A stretch of 64,000 nucleotides of DNA from assembly GCA_963575745.1 (NCBI GenBank), contig CAUYUJ010000697.1:32501-96500 (forward strand). Reading direction: 5' to 3'. Below are positions 48,361 to 58,880 of this stretch, piece after piece. Numbering within the stretch: the stretch's first letter is position 1; every line of letters begins with the position of its first letter. Position numbers and translations under genes: made by a program. The stretch comes from Prorocentrum cordatum. Its lineage: Eukaryota; Sar; Dinophyceae; Prorocentrales; Prorocentraceae. The notes below the pieces were generated by a model. It was given only the letters and a program-made list of their open reading frames with translations. It ran no database searches and was not told the DNA's origin.

Positions 48361-49100
48361 CTCACTGATCAATGCCACCCCCCCTCCCTCCTTCCCCAAC
48401 CGTCCCCCCCTCCGACTCCTCCTCGTCCTACTCCTCCCCCTCCTCTCCCGCGTTCTCATTACCCTGCCCCCCCCGCCCCCCTTCTCCAACAGGCATACAA
48501 GGCACATAGAGACGGTCAATGAACTTCCATCCCGTCCTTTCTTCTTTACTTCTGAGTAGCTCCTCCCTGTCGCACACCGAAGCCAGTCGGAAGGTCGAGC
48601 TGGGCGTTTCGTGTGGGCTTCACGCGAGTGGTTTCCGAACTGTGGCTCTCGCCTCAGCGCCGCGCACATCCGTCTGAACCTCTGGAAGAGATCCACGGAT
48701 TGAGGGCCAGCGCCGAGCACGTTGGTCTTAAAACATTGCAAGAGTCTCACGGGTAGAAGGCGGGCCGTTTTCAACATGTGGCTCTGGCTTCAGCGCCGCG
48801 CGCATTCGTCGTAACGTCCTCGCCGCGTGGAGCTCCCCAAATGTGCAGCTATTTTCATGGACCATTCCGCCGCGACTGCCTAGGCGCAAGAGCTTTCGAA
48901 CATGAGCGGTCTTGAGTATTGGCAGAGTGGAAGTGGATCTAAAAGTAGACGAGTTGGAGTGTGAACGAGTTTCAGTAGTACGAGTGGGTCTATGCGCGTG
49001 AGTCTGAGTATGTCCAGGCTTAGAGTTAAGTGTATCTGGACGTCAGTGGCCTGAACATGGCTGAGCGTGGCTGAGCCGACATGGCCACGCGATCCCTCCC
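48361..49100. repeat. Sequence with dispersed GCGCCGCGCACATTCGTC repeat, two copies
   Basis: Copies at about 48632-48690 (TGTGGCTCTCGCCTCAGCGC) and 48776-48816 (TGTGGCTCTGGCTTCAGCGC). The rest is unassigned. Confidence 0.7.
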
Positions 49101-49104
49101 TCAA

Positions 49105-50207
49105 AGAACAAGGGTGCTCACGCATTCGCCGTGCAAAACCCTTGCGTTTCGTTTGCTGGCCCAATAGATCTCACGCAATGGCTGGACCGTGATACAACCA
49201 GCCACGCAACGGACAAAAGAGGGCCAACCGACAGGAGCATACGCAAAACACCTCGGACTGGAGCCGCAGGGGAAGGGCAACACATAGGAACATGCGTAAG
49301 CACACAAAGGATTCGTGCCCCAAGCGAGGCCCACTCTATAGGAACCCACAGAGAACACTTAGAACTGAAGCCACAAAATATGGGCAACTTATAGGGGCAC
49401 CCGTAACACACAAAGGATTCGTGATCCGGGAGATGCCCAATCTATAGGAACATAGGTAAACACATCTAGGACTGGAACCACATGAGGGGGACACTATACA
49501 GGATAATGCGTACAACACAAAGGAACCGTGCCCCAAGAGAAGGACAATATACAATAACATATATACAATAACGTGGGATTGGGGCTATATGAGGGGGGCA
49601 ATGAAACCCTAAAGATTCGTGTCCCAGGAGAGGCCCAATCTATATTAACCTGCGTCAGGCTACGTTTAACAACACATAGGATTGGAGCCGCTCCTGTGGC
49701 CCCCTGGCTGGTGCCTCCTGGAGCGTCTTGGCGCCTCCTGGCGCCTCCTGGTTCCTCCTGGGGCCTCCTGTGGCTGCCCGGAGCGTCCTGTGGCTCCCTG
49801 GGGGCCTCCTGACACCTCTTGGGGATTCCTGGTGCCTCCTGTGGCTTCCTGGTGCCTCCTGGGGCTTCCTGGTGCCCCCCTGGTGCCTCCTGGAGCCCCT
49901 GGGGCCTCTTGGGGAGGATGCGTGCCCTATAAGATGCCCGATAGATAAGAGCACACGTAGAACACTCAGAATTGGAACCACAAGAGAAAACACCATATGA
50001 AAGAACACACGTAAAACACAAACGTTCCGTGTACCAAGAAAAGCCCCCTCTATAGGAACACACGGACACACACACACACACACACACATAGTAGTGGAGC
50101 CAAGGGAGAAGGGCAAACTGCAGAAACATATGTAACGCTCTAATGGTCCGCGTCTCAAGGGCAGCATAATCGATCGGAACATACGTAGGCAACCTAGGAT
50201 TGAAGCA
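49105..50207 (+). repeat. ~106-bp tandem repeat with CCTCCTGG block
   Basis: Repeated phrases ACACACAAAGGATTCGTGCC, CCCAATCTATAGGAAC and GGACTGGAACCACA. ACACAAAGG falls at 49302, 49408 and 49514. A GGGGCCTCCTGG minisatellite (49690-49920) interrupts it. The family reappears at 52181-52340. Confidence 0.88.
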
Positions 50208-50438
50208 ACTCCTGTGGCATCCTGGGGCTTCCAGGTGCCTCCTGGAGCATCTTGGAGCATCATGGTGCCTCCTGGGGGCTCTTGGGGTCTCCTGTGGCGT
50301 CCTTGAACCTCTTGGGGCCTCCTGGGGCTTCCTGGTGCCTCCTGTGACGTCCTGGGGCCGCCTAGTGCCCCCCTGGAGCCTCATGGGGCCTCCTTGGTGG
50401 TGCTTCGTGCACCAGGGAAGGCCACTACACACACGCAC

Positions 50439-50478
<40 letters not shown>

Positions 50479-50790
50479 GTGTATAGTTCTATGTGTATGC
50501 GGATGCGTGTATATACCTATACGACCACCCTTCGGGTGATAAGGAGGTTCGGGAAGGGGGAGGAACCAACGTCTCACTCGATCGGTCTCACTATCGATCT
50601 CACTATCGATCTCAGTATCGGTCTCGCTCGATCGATCTCCCTCGATCGATCTCACAATCGATCTCACTCGATCTATCTCACAATTGATCTGACGATCGAT
50701 CTCACAATCGATCTCACAATAGATCTCACAATCGATATCACATTCGGTCCCACTATCGATCTCACTATCGATATCACAACCGCTATCACA
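50208..50790 (+). repeat. CCTCCTGG minisatellite, CA array and ATCGATCTCAC repeats
   Basis: CCTCCTGGGG repeats (50208-50400), CA dinucleotides (50420-50475), then ATCGATCTCACTATCGATCT-type repeats (50575-50790). Confidence 0.92.
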
Positions 50791-51518
50791 ATCAACGTCA
50801 TCATCATCAACAACAACAACATCAACACCAACATCATCATCACCAACATCATCATCATCATCATCAACACCATCATCATCACGCTCATCAACATCATCGG
50901 GAACCACCATCATCATCATCATCATCATCATCATCAGCCCATCATCAACATCATCAACAGCAGCATCGGGACACAGTCATCGTCATCATCATTCATCAGC
51001 AGCATCATCATCGGGACACCATCATGCTCACCATCGTTATCATCATCATCATCATCATTTTCATCATCATCATCATCGGGACACCATCATCATCATCTCA
51101 TCCTCATCATCGACATCATCATCACCAGCATCATAACATCATCATCAGCATCAACAGCATCATCGTCATCATCGGGGCACCATCATCATCATCATACCAA
51201 CATCAGCATCAACATCATCATCATCATCACCATCGGGACGCCATCATCATCAACATCAGCATCATCATCACATCAGAATAATCATCATCATCATCGGGAC
51301 GCCATAATCATCATCAACCTCATCATCATCATCATCGGGACACAATCATAATCAGCATCATCAACATCAACATCATCATACTCATCATCATCGGGACACC
51401 ATCATCGTCATCATCATGATCATCAACATAATCACCATGATCCTCATCTCCTCATCATTCGACATCCATAGCATCATCATCATCATCGTCATCATCATCA
51501 TCATCATCTATCATCATC

Positions 51519-51555
<37 letters not shown>

Positions 51556-51747
51556 TATCATCGGGAACACCATCATCATCATATCATCATCATCATCATC
51601 ATGCGAATCACCATCAATCACATCATCATCATCAATCATCAGCAGCATCATCATCCCATCAGCATCACCATCATCATCATCATCATCATCATCAGCATCA
51701 TCATCATCATCATCATCATCTCATCATCCTCATCATCTCATCTCATC

Positions 51748-51830
<83 letters not shown>

Positions 51831-51930
51831 GCGGGACACCGCGGGACACCGTCGGGACACCGCGGGGCACCGCGGGACACCGCGGGACACCGCGGGACAC
51901 CGCGGGACACCGGGGGACACCGCGGGCCAC
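50791..51930 (+). repeat. ATC microsatellite ending in a GCGGGACACC decamer array
   Basis: ATC repeats carry periodic CATCGGGACACC interruptions. From about 51831 the CGGGACACC phrase itself is tandem as GCGGGACACC units to 51930. Confidence 0.95.
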
Positions 51931-52661
51931 CGGCCGCCCGGAAGGGAGACATTTGTCCGGCCGCGCCTCAGCCACACGGGACATTTGGTCCGGCCGCGCC
52001 TCAGCCACAGGAGACTTTCTCTCGCCCGCCCACGCAGCTTCGCCTCGCCCGCACGCACGGCACGCACGAACACGAAACCGAAATCGATTTCCCTGTAGGG
52101 GGGCTCTCCGTTCCACTTCGATCTCACCCCTTCACCTCCGACATGTATATATACACATGCACATGAAAATCTAGAGATGATTGTTTATAGGAGCATACGA
52201 AACAACACACGAAATTCGTGCTCCGGGCCACAGGAGAAGAGCAACACGTAGGAACACACGTAACACACAAACGAATCGGGTCCCAGGAAGGGCCTCATTC
52301 TGATTGGAGCCACTCGGGAGGGGCCATCGACAGGGACATACGTAGCATACCAGTGATTGGACCTGAGCGCAAATGAATCTGGCCGCCAACACAGGCAAAT
52401 CGCACGGGGCATCCTCACAAATTGGGCCCCCTGGGATACGAACACCAGCGCTTCGCCCGAGACGTCCTCAAAATCTGCTCCGAAAGCGAATGATGTTAGG
52501 GCGGAGGCGCAGGCAAACAGCTCAAGACATCCCCGCAGTCTGAGCTCCTCGCGGTGCTAAAACCAGCGCCTCGCCTCACCTGAGACATCCCCAGAATCTG
52601 CTCTGAACACAGACGAGTCTGGTCGCCAAAACAAGCAAACCGCCCGAGACATCCTCGCAAT

Positions 52662-52698
<37 letters not shown>

Positions 52699-52889
52699 GG
52701 TGCGCCAACCAGCGCCTCACCCGAGACATCCCCAAACTCTGCTCCGAAAGCAGAAGTTGTTATGCACGCAAACGATCGAACCGCTCGATACATCCCCGCA
52801 ATCTGGGCGCGAACGGAGGAGTGCAACACCCCTGGCGCCCCCCCCCCCTTGGTTTGCTGAAACCAGCGCCTCGCCCGAGGCATCCTCAA
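51931..52889 (+). repeat. Mixed minisatellites, including a 30-base C run
   Basis: TCCGGCCGCGCCTCAGCCAC occurs twice (51956-52010). The ~106-bp family returns at 52181-52340. From 52370 there are ~130-bp units with CCAGCGCCTCGCC and GAGACATCCCC. An uninterrupted run of 30 C lies at 52665-52694. Confidence 0.85.
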
Positions 52890-52904
52890 ACTATACATCA
52901 TCAC

Positions 52905-52959
<55 letters not shown>

Positions 52960-53510
52960 AGCATCTTCATCATCGTCCGCATCAGCATCAGCATCAGCAA
53001 CACCAGCATCAGCATCAGCATCAGGATCATCATCGTCATCGTCAGCAGCATCAACATCGGCATCAACATCAGCAACATAATCATCACCATCATCAGCATC
53101 ACCATCATCATCACCATCATCATCATGGTCATCGCCATCATCATCACCATCATCAGCACCACCACCACCACCGTCACCGTCAGCATCAGCATCATCATCA
53201 ACATTACCAGCACCACCATCATGATCTCCAGCATCATCATCATCGTCATCATCATCGTCATCATCATCAGCATCAGCATCAGCATCATCATCATCACCAT
53301 CAGCATCAGCATCATCATCGTCACCGTCATCGTCGTCGTCGTTATCCATCCCCATCATCATCCTCATCCTCGTCCTCGTCCTCATCCTCACTCTCATCAG
53401 CATCAGCATCAACATCAGCATCAGTATCAGCATCATCGTCGTCATCAGCAGCATCATCATCATCCTCACCAGTACCACCACCACCACCATCATCATATCA
53501 ACCCCGCGAC
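52890..53510 (+). repeat. ATC / CATCAG microsatellite
   Basis: Interrupted ATC repeats. The phrase CCTCACTCTCATCAGCATCA near 53386 recurs near 55080. Confidence 0.95.
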
Positions 53511-54377
53511 TCCAACGAAGGACCCATGGGGGCCCATCCGGAAGGAAAGAACTTCTGGGGCGCGCCCAGGAACCCAGGGGGTCCGGTTTCCGCGGAGGAA
53601 AGAAACAATCCCTGGCGAGGGATTCGAGCACGGGGGTTACCCCCGCCTCAAGTTCCAGAAGAGGAATGAATTCTCAGCCGCGGGGGTGCCCGCGCGAGGG
53701 GTATCAACCCCCCCAGCGCAACCAGAGGAGGAAAAGCGTGAGAGTCTAGATTGTAAATGCAATGCAGCAACACTCTAATAGTGGTTGCACTAAGGAGGTG
53801 TGCGGGAGTTGTACCAAGGAGTCCTACTGGGAGTTGTACTGGGAAGTTGGACTAGCACTCGGGAGTTGCATAGGGAATTGCACGAATGGAATGGCACCAC
53901 AGTCAACCAGGATAACAAGGATGCGCGGTAAGGATGCGAGGACCTTGGAACGCCATGTTGAGGTTTTCCGCGCTGAGCGCGGCCGAATGCCGAAGGATGC
54001 AAGGGTGCCCTGACGCGCCGCCATCCTTGCCGAACTGGCGCCTGGGCCACAAGCAAGGACAACGCAAGGATGCAAGGGTACCCGTGGGAGTCGCGCGTTC
54101 CTGGGGGCACGGCGCCACCGTCATGGGCATCTACTGGCAGCGCCTACCTTGGTGGCAAAGATGCGCCAGGAAGCCATCCCTGGCCCGCGTTTTCGAGCGT
54201 AGTCGGAGGGGTTCAGGGGTTCCAATGGCAACTCGCGCGCGGAAGGAAGAAAGAAATCCATGCGCCGCCAGGGGTCCCGGGTTTAACGGGTCGCCGCGAA
54301 GGCTGACCCCCCGCGGAAAGAAGAAAAGAAATCCGGCCAGGGGGGTGGGGGGTTCAGGCATGAGTCGCGGGGCTGAT
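53511..54377. other. Unassigned sequence with short direct repeats
   Basis: GGATGCAAGGGT-type repeats (53928-54080) and a related GC unit at 53540-53610 and 54240-54340 (GGAAGGAAAGAA... and CGCGGAAAGAAG...). No supported gene. Confidence 0.55.
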
Positions 54378-54419
<42 letters not shown>

Positions 54420-54445
54420 GTCATCATCATCATCATCAGGATCAG

Positions 54446-54482
<37 letters not shown>

Positions 54483-54875
54483 GTCATCGTCATCGTCATC
54501 ATCATCATCATCATCATCAGCATCATCATCATCATCATCGTCATCATCATCATCATGAGCATCATCATCATCATCAGCATCAGCATCATCATCAACATCA
54601 ACATCAACATCGTCATCACCATCATCATCATCATCATCGTCGTCATCATCATTTGTATCGGCGAGCGTGTGAGTCAACATCCTCACCATCACCACCACCA
54701 TCATCGTCATCATCGTCGTCATCATAATGTGCAGCATCAGCATCAGCATCCGCATCATCATCATCAGCATCATCACCATCATCAGCAGCATCATCAGCAT
54801 CACCATCGTCATCATCATGGTCATCGTCATCATCATGACCATCATCAGCACCACCATCATCGTCAGCATCAGCAC

Positions 54876-54922
<47 letters not shown>

Positions 54923-55276
54923 GCATCATCATCAGCATCATCATCAGCATAATCGTCCTCATCGTCATCATCATCATCGTCATCATCACCAGCATCATCA
55001 TCAGCATTAGCATCAGCATCATCATCGTCATCGTCATCGTCGTCATCCATCCTCATCATCATCCCCATCCTCGTCCTCATCCTCACTCTCATCAGCATCA
55101 GCATCAGCATCATCATCAGCATCAGCACCAGCATCATCATCATCGTCGTCACCATCAGCATCAGCATCATCACCACCACCACCATCATCATCAGCATCAG
55201 CATCATTATCCTGTGCATCATCGTCGAGCGTGTGAGTCAACATCCTCAGCACCACCACCACCACCACCACCAGCAG

Positions 55277-55314
<38 letters not shown>

Positions 55315-55355
55315 CCATCACCATCACCATCGTCATCATCATCACAAGAGGAAGG
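54378..55355 (+). repeat. ATC microsatellite with internal segmental duplication
   Basis: GAGCGTGTGAGTCAACATCC occurs at 54663 and 55227 within the array, indicating a duplication of about 560 bp. Confidence 0.93.
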
Positions 55356-55427
55356 AGGAGGAGGAGGTGGGATTCTCGTGCTTGACGCTTTCGGAATGAT
55401 AACAAGCACCCCATCCTCAGGGTATGT

Positions 55428-55760
55428 GGATGGAGGGCGGCTCCTTTTCACGGATGGAGGGCGGCTCACGGATGGAGGGCGGCTCCTTCACGGATGGAGG
55501 GCGGCCCCTTTTCAAAATGTGGCTCTCGCCTTAGCGCCACGCACATTCGCTTTAAGGGTTCACAGAAGCTTCAAGGATTCTCATGGTAAGGTCCCAGACA
55601 TGGTGTTTGGGCCAGGTGTTGGGCTCAGGGCGCACACAGTTACGTTGATTCGTGGCGTTGAAGTCCCAGAAATGGTGTTCTAGCACGATTCAGGCTCGTC
55701 AAGACGCAACAGTAACGGTGATTCGCGGCGTTGAGGTCCGAGAAATGGTGTTCTGGCTCA
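55428..55760 (+). repeat. Short GGATGGAGGGCGGCTCC tandem, dispersed repeat and ~110-bp tandem
   Basis: Four GGATGGAGGGCGGC units (55428-55500), a dispersed GTGGCTCTCGCCTTAGCGCC copy (55517-55556), then about two units of a ~110-bp repeat sharing GTTGA(A/G)GTCC and GAAATGGTGTTCT. Confidence 0.8.
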
Positions 55761-55818
55761 GTTCAGGATTTTCGAACGGCTGTTTTCCAACGGAGCACTT
55801 CCTCCAGTGAATATGAAC

Positions 55819-55875
55819 CCTTGTAGGGGCCTATGAAGAGGTAGTTTGGAGGAAGGGTTTCCTGCAACATCGTTG
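55819..55875 (+). repeat. Dispersed 59-bp repeat, copy B
   Basis: CCTTGTAGGGGCCTATGAAG to TTTCCTGCAACATC. Homologous to 11132-11190 and again just upstream of a TCC array. Confidence 0.75.
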
Positions 55876-55903
55876 ATGAGTTTGGGGTTTACCCTTGTCT
55901 CTC

Positions 55904-55940
55904 CTCCTCCTCCTCATCCTCCTCCTCCTCCTCCTCCTCC
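55904..55940 (+). repeat. TCC microsatellite, 5' flank of DinoSL gene
   Basis: CTC repeats running directly into the DinoSL relic. Confidence 0.95.
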
Positions 55941-55963
55941 TCCGTAGCCATTTTTGGCTCAAG
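55941..55963 (+). other. DinoSL relic with one extra T
   Basis: Begins TCCGTAGCC, has five T where the consensus has four, and ends GGCTCAAG. It lies 69 nt upstream of the first ATG of the 413-aa gene, the expected leader position. It marks this gene as a retroposed trans-spliced mRNA. Confidence 0.9.
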
Positions 55964-56032
55964 GGGCTGGCTCGCCAGTTTTGCTCCGCGCACCCTGCAT
56001 ACGGTTCCCTCGTGCCCTCGGCCCAATTCGCC

Positions 56033-57274
56033 ATGTCGGCGTGCTCGGCGGTCGAGGCCAAGCTTGCAGCGCTGCTCTCTTCGGTCAGCGCCACGGTGGT
56101 CAAGCGGCCGCTCCGGGAGTGGCTTCTCAAGGAGGCGGTGGTGGCGGCGGCCACCGCCTGCCTTGCTGCTCCGGCGGCGGGAGCCGGCATTGGCGGCGTT
56201 CCGGAGGCCTGTTCGGCCTGCGCTGTCATCGACGGCTACGAGGACGTGCTCATCAAGTACGGGCACGACCACAAGAAGGCCACGGGCGAGGACATTCGTC
56301 GTCGTCTCGTGGACGGCGGGCACCGCGAGCTCGCCAAGGAGTGGGTCAGCCTGCGCAACGGCCGGCGCGCTTGCGCGCACCCGCACCGTGAGCTGCTGGA
56401 CAAGATCCACGGCGCTCTTTCGTGCGCGGCTGACCCCCCGACCTGCTGTTCCACGGGTGCCAGCGGGGACGAAGGCTATCACTCCGACTCGGCGTCGGGC
56501 AGCGGGGACGGCCTGTCTGGGTCCCTGCAGGAGCTGGCGCGGGTCAAGCAGGAGCTGGCGCTGGTCAAGGAGGAGGCTTTCGCCCACAGCCAGCGCGCGG
56601 ACGAGGCTGAGGGCATGCTGCTGGTCGAGCGCGCGCGGGTCGCCGAGTGCCAGGAGCTGCTCTCTTCGGCCGAGGGTCGCCTTCAGGAGTGTCAGGCGGT
56701 CGCCGACAGCCTCTGCGACGAGCTCATGGCGACTCGTGCCGTTGCCTGGGGTTTCTCACAGGAGCTCCAGCATATCGAGGCTAAGGTCGTCAGCGACTGC
56801 ATCACCGAGCTGATTGGGGAGAAGAAGGGCGGCGCGCTTCCCAGCTTTCACGAGGACTCCGCCGTGCGGGAGGTGGTGAGCCCCGCCGACGGCGAGGAGG
56901 TTCTTGCTGAAGCGTCGAGTGGAGCCAACCAGGAGTCCGAGGGCGAGATCGAGTATGCCGCCAAGTCCTCTGGGCTCTCCTTCGGTGTCGGCGCCGAGAA
57001 GATTTCTTCCTGTTCTTCTTCTCCAGGGCCCGCTCCGCTTGACGAGGACATGATGTACCTGCGTGCCAAGCGGATGGTGGAGGTTCTCAACACCCGCGAG
57101 TTCGCTTTCAATCCCATCGACGACGAGGCCGTGTCCGCTTTGGCGGGTTTTGGTGACTACTGGGCCTCGCAGCTCGTGGACGAGATGATCGCGATGAAGG
57201 CCAAGATCCGCAACCCCAGCGGATTCATCAAGGCCGCCGCTCGCCGTGCAGGACTTGGGCCACCAGCCTGGTGA
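56033..57274 (+). CDS. Hypothetical 413-aa coiled-coil protein, DinoSL retrogene
   Basis: The start at 56033 is the first ATG after the DinoSL relic; the frame is open upstream only through leader and TCC repeat. Residues 1-135 form an Ala/Leu-rich helical domain with the phrase SLRNGRRACAHPH. A Ser/Gly-rich linker follows. About residues 160-235 are a strong coiled coil (LARVKQELALVKEEAF, ERARVAECQELLSSAEGRL). An acidic, Ser-rich stretch leads to a C-terminal helical module ending KIRNPSGFIKAAARRAG. That end resembles, weakly, the hnRNP Q-type acidic domain, which closes with an N-x-S-a-F motif. No introns are apparent, consistent with retroposition. The gene is GC-rich at third positions, unlike the repeats around it. 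Function unknown. Confidence 0.82.
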   Translation: MSACSAVEAKLAALLSSVSATVVKRPLREWLLKEAVVAAATACLAAPAAGAGIGGVPEACSACAVIDGYEDVLIKYGHDHKKATGEDIRRRLVDGGHRELAKEWVSLRNGRRACAHPHRELLDKIHGALSCAADPPTCCSTGASGDEGYHSDSASGSGDGLSGSLQELARVKQELALVKEEAFAHSQRADEAEGMLLVERARVAECQELLSSAEGRLQECQAVADSLCDELMATRAVAWGFSQELQHIEAKVVSDCITELIGEKKGGALPSFHEDSAVREVVSPADGEEVLAEASSGANQESEGEIEYAAKSSGLSFGVGAEKISSCSSSPGPAPLDEDMMYLRAKRMVEVLNTREFAFNPIDDEAVSALAGFGDYWASQLVDEMIAMKAKIRNPSGFIKAAARRAGLGPPAW

Positions 57275-57282
57275 TACGGTAG

Positions 57283-57560
57283 GTTCGGGGTTATCCTTTA
57301 AAACCCCCCGCTTCGGCGTGCCACGGCCCAGCACTCACCGCTGGCGTGCCGTGGGGGCGGCGGTCACCCGCGTCGACCGCCGTCGTTCGCATAGGTTCGG
57401 GGTTTCCCTACAAAACCCCCCCGCCTTTAGGGCGGTGCCTCGGCCCAGCACTCACCGCTGGCGTGCCGAGGGGTGGTCGATTTGAGTTCGGGGTTCACCT
57501 TAAACCCCCCCGCCGTTCGGCGGTGCCGAGGCCCCGCACTCACCGCGGGCGTGCCTCGGG
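57283..57560 (+). ncRNA. Array of three structured hairpin units with covarying stems
   Basis: Three units of about 90-110 bp follow the stop codon. Each has GTTCGGGGTT...AACCCC (hairpin 1), a short GC hairpin (CCGCC/GGCGG in units 2 and 3) and hairpin 3 with a 7-bp outer stem, 3-nt CGT bulge, 5-bp inner stem and ACTCACC loop. Outer stems are CCACGGC/GCCGTGG (57321-57354), CCTCGGC/GCCGAGG (57438-57471) and CCGAGGC/GCCTCGG (57526-57559). Inner stems are CCAGC/GCTGG, CCAGC/GCTGG and CCCGC/GCGGG. Stem substitutions are matched on both sides while loop and bulge are invariant. May be part of the 3' UTR of the preceding gene or a separate RNA or palindromic element. Confidence 0.7.
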
Positions 57561-57577
57561 CAGCACGCCGCCTCAGT

Positions 57578-57764
57578 TCCCAGACGAGGGTCTGGGAGCC
57601 TTGGCTGTCGGAGCTCCCTCGAGCGCGACGGAGGCACAGCGCGCTGTTGGGGGAAGTCCTCAGCACCCACCCCGCCTCGCTCGGCGACCTCTCGCCGCCC
57701 TCCGTTCGGAGGGGTCGAAGGGTCGGGGGGTGGCTGCCGTTCGGCAGCCACCTTGGGTGCTGAG
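57578..57764 (+). other. Further perfect hairpins in the 3' region of the DinoSL gene
   Basis: TCCCAGAC-GAGG-GTCTGGGA (57578-57597), self-complementary ACAGCGCGCTGT (57636-57647), CGGCGA-CCTC-TCGCCG (57682-57697), CCCTCC-GTTC-GGAGGG (57698-57713) and GGTGGCTGCC-GTTC-GGCAGCCACC (57729-57752). An outer pair CTCAGCACCCA/TGGGTGCTGAG (57659-57669 with 57754-57764) encloses the last three. Confidence 0.75.
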
Positions 57765-57816
57765 TGGTTCTTCTCTCGTTCCCCCCGCGGCACGCTGTGC
57801 TTAACAAAAGGTCCAA

Positions 57817-57880
57817 AAGGTCCTCCTCCTCCTCCTCCTCATCCTCCCCCCTCCTCCTCCTTCTCCTCCTTCTCTAAGAC
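57817..57880 (+). repeat. TCC microsatellite, 3' flank of DinoSL gene
   Basis: CTC repeats start right after AAAAGGTCCAAAAGG, matching the array on the 5' side. Confidence 0.95.
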
Positions 57881-57889
57881 GGTGCCATG

Positions 57890-58430
57890 ACAGGGACAAA
57901 ATCGGGCAAGGATCCACCGGCCCCCGCTTGGGCTCCAAGACGCCCCAAGAGCCTTCCCAAGAGGGCCCCAGAGGCAAACATCAATGGTTTTCCTTCGGTT
58001 GTTCATTGTTTCTGGTGTTCTCGTTTTCTCGGGCTTCTTTCGCTTCAAGACGGCCCAAGAGGCCCTGTAGATCACCCCAGAACTGCCCAAGAGGCCCCAA
58101 CGGAAGCCCCAGGACGGCCCAAGAAGTTTCCAAGACGACCGAAAGAGGGGCCGAGACGGCCAAAGATCGCCCCAAGAAGGCCCCAAGAGCGGCGAAGAGG
58201 GAGGACACGAACTGGAAATCAGATCTTTCCAAGTCAAGAGGCCCCCGAAAGACCCACGAAAGGCCCCAAGCGGCCCAAAACAGGCCCCCAAGAAGCCCCA
58301 AGAGGCCCCCAAGAGGCCAAAAAAAGTCTTCCCTAAGCGGCCGCCAACACGCTTCACAACTGCCTCGAAGAGGCTCCGCTGGGCCCCCAAACAGCTCCCA
58401 AGACGCCCGCGAGAATCCCACAACCGTGGA
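57890..58430 (+). repeat. CCCCAAGAGGCCC minisatellite, copy 1
   Basis: Short units based on GGCCCCAAGAGG/CCCAAGACGG. Translations such as GASWGLL on the minus strand are repeat artefacts. Same family at 62090-62400. Confidence 0.88.
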
Positions 58431-58617
58431 CTCCACGCCTCTTCTGGGGGTCGGCGGAATGGCGTTTGTCTCTTGAAAATATAGGGACTCTCTGCGACCT
58501 AGCGGTTCTGGAGGATGCATCGAGCACCGCAGCCTTATCAGAGCGTTCAGAAACGCTCTGAGAGTGTTACGGAACGCTCTGGAACGATTTCTCCCTGTCA
58601 TAGCCCCACCCGATCCT

Positions 58618-58880
58618 CTTTCTTCCTCCTCCCTCCTCCGCCTCCTCCTCCTCCTCCTCCTCCTCTTCCTCCTCCTCCTCCTCCTCCTCCTCCTGCTCCT
58701 CCTCCTCCTCCTCCTCCTCCTCCTCCTGCCTCCTCTTCCTCCTCTCCTCCTCCTCCTCCCTCCCTCCTCCTCCTCTCCTCCTCCTCTCCTCCTCCTCCTC
58801 CTCCTCATCATCATCCTCCTTCTGCCTCCTCCTCCTCCTCCTCCTCCTCCTCCTCCTCCTCCTCCTCCTCCTCCTCCTGC
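58618..58880 (+). repeat. TCC microsatellite
   Basis: CTC repeats with occasional TGC and TTC. Confidence 0.96.

Noticed and set aside
57839-58423. Minus-strand GASWGLL-type repeat protein, also in 49.7-50.4 kb
   Set aside because: It follows the CCCCAAGAGG or CCTCCTGG minisatellite unit and shows no start context or domain.
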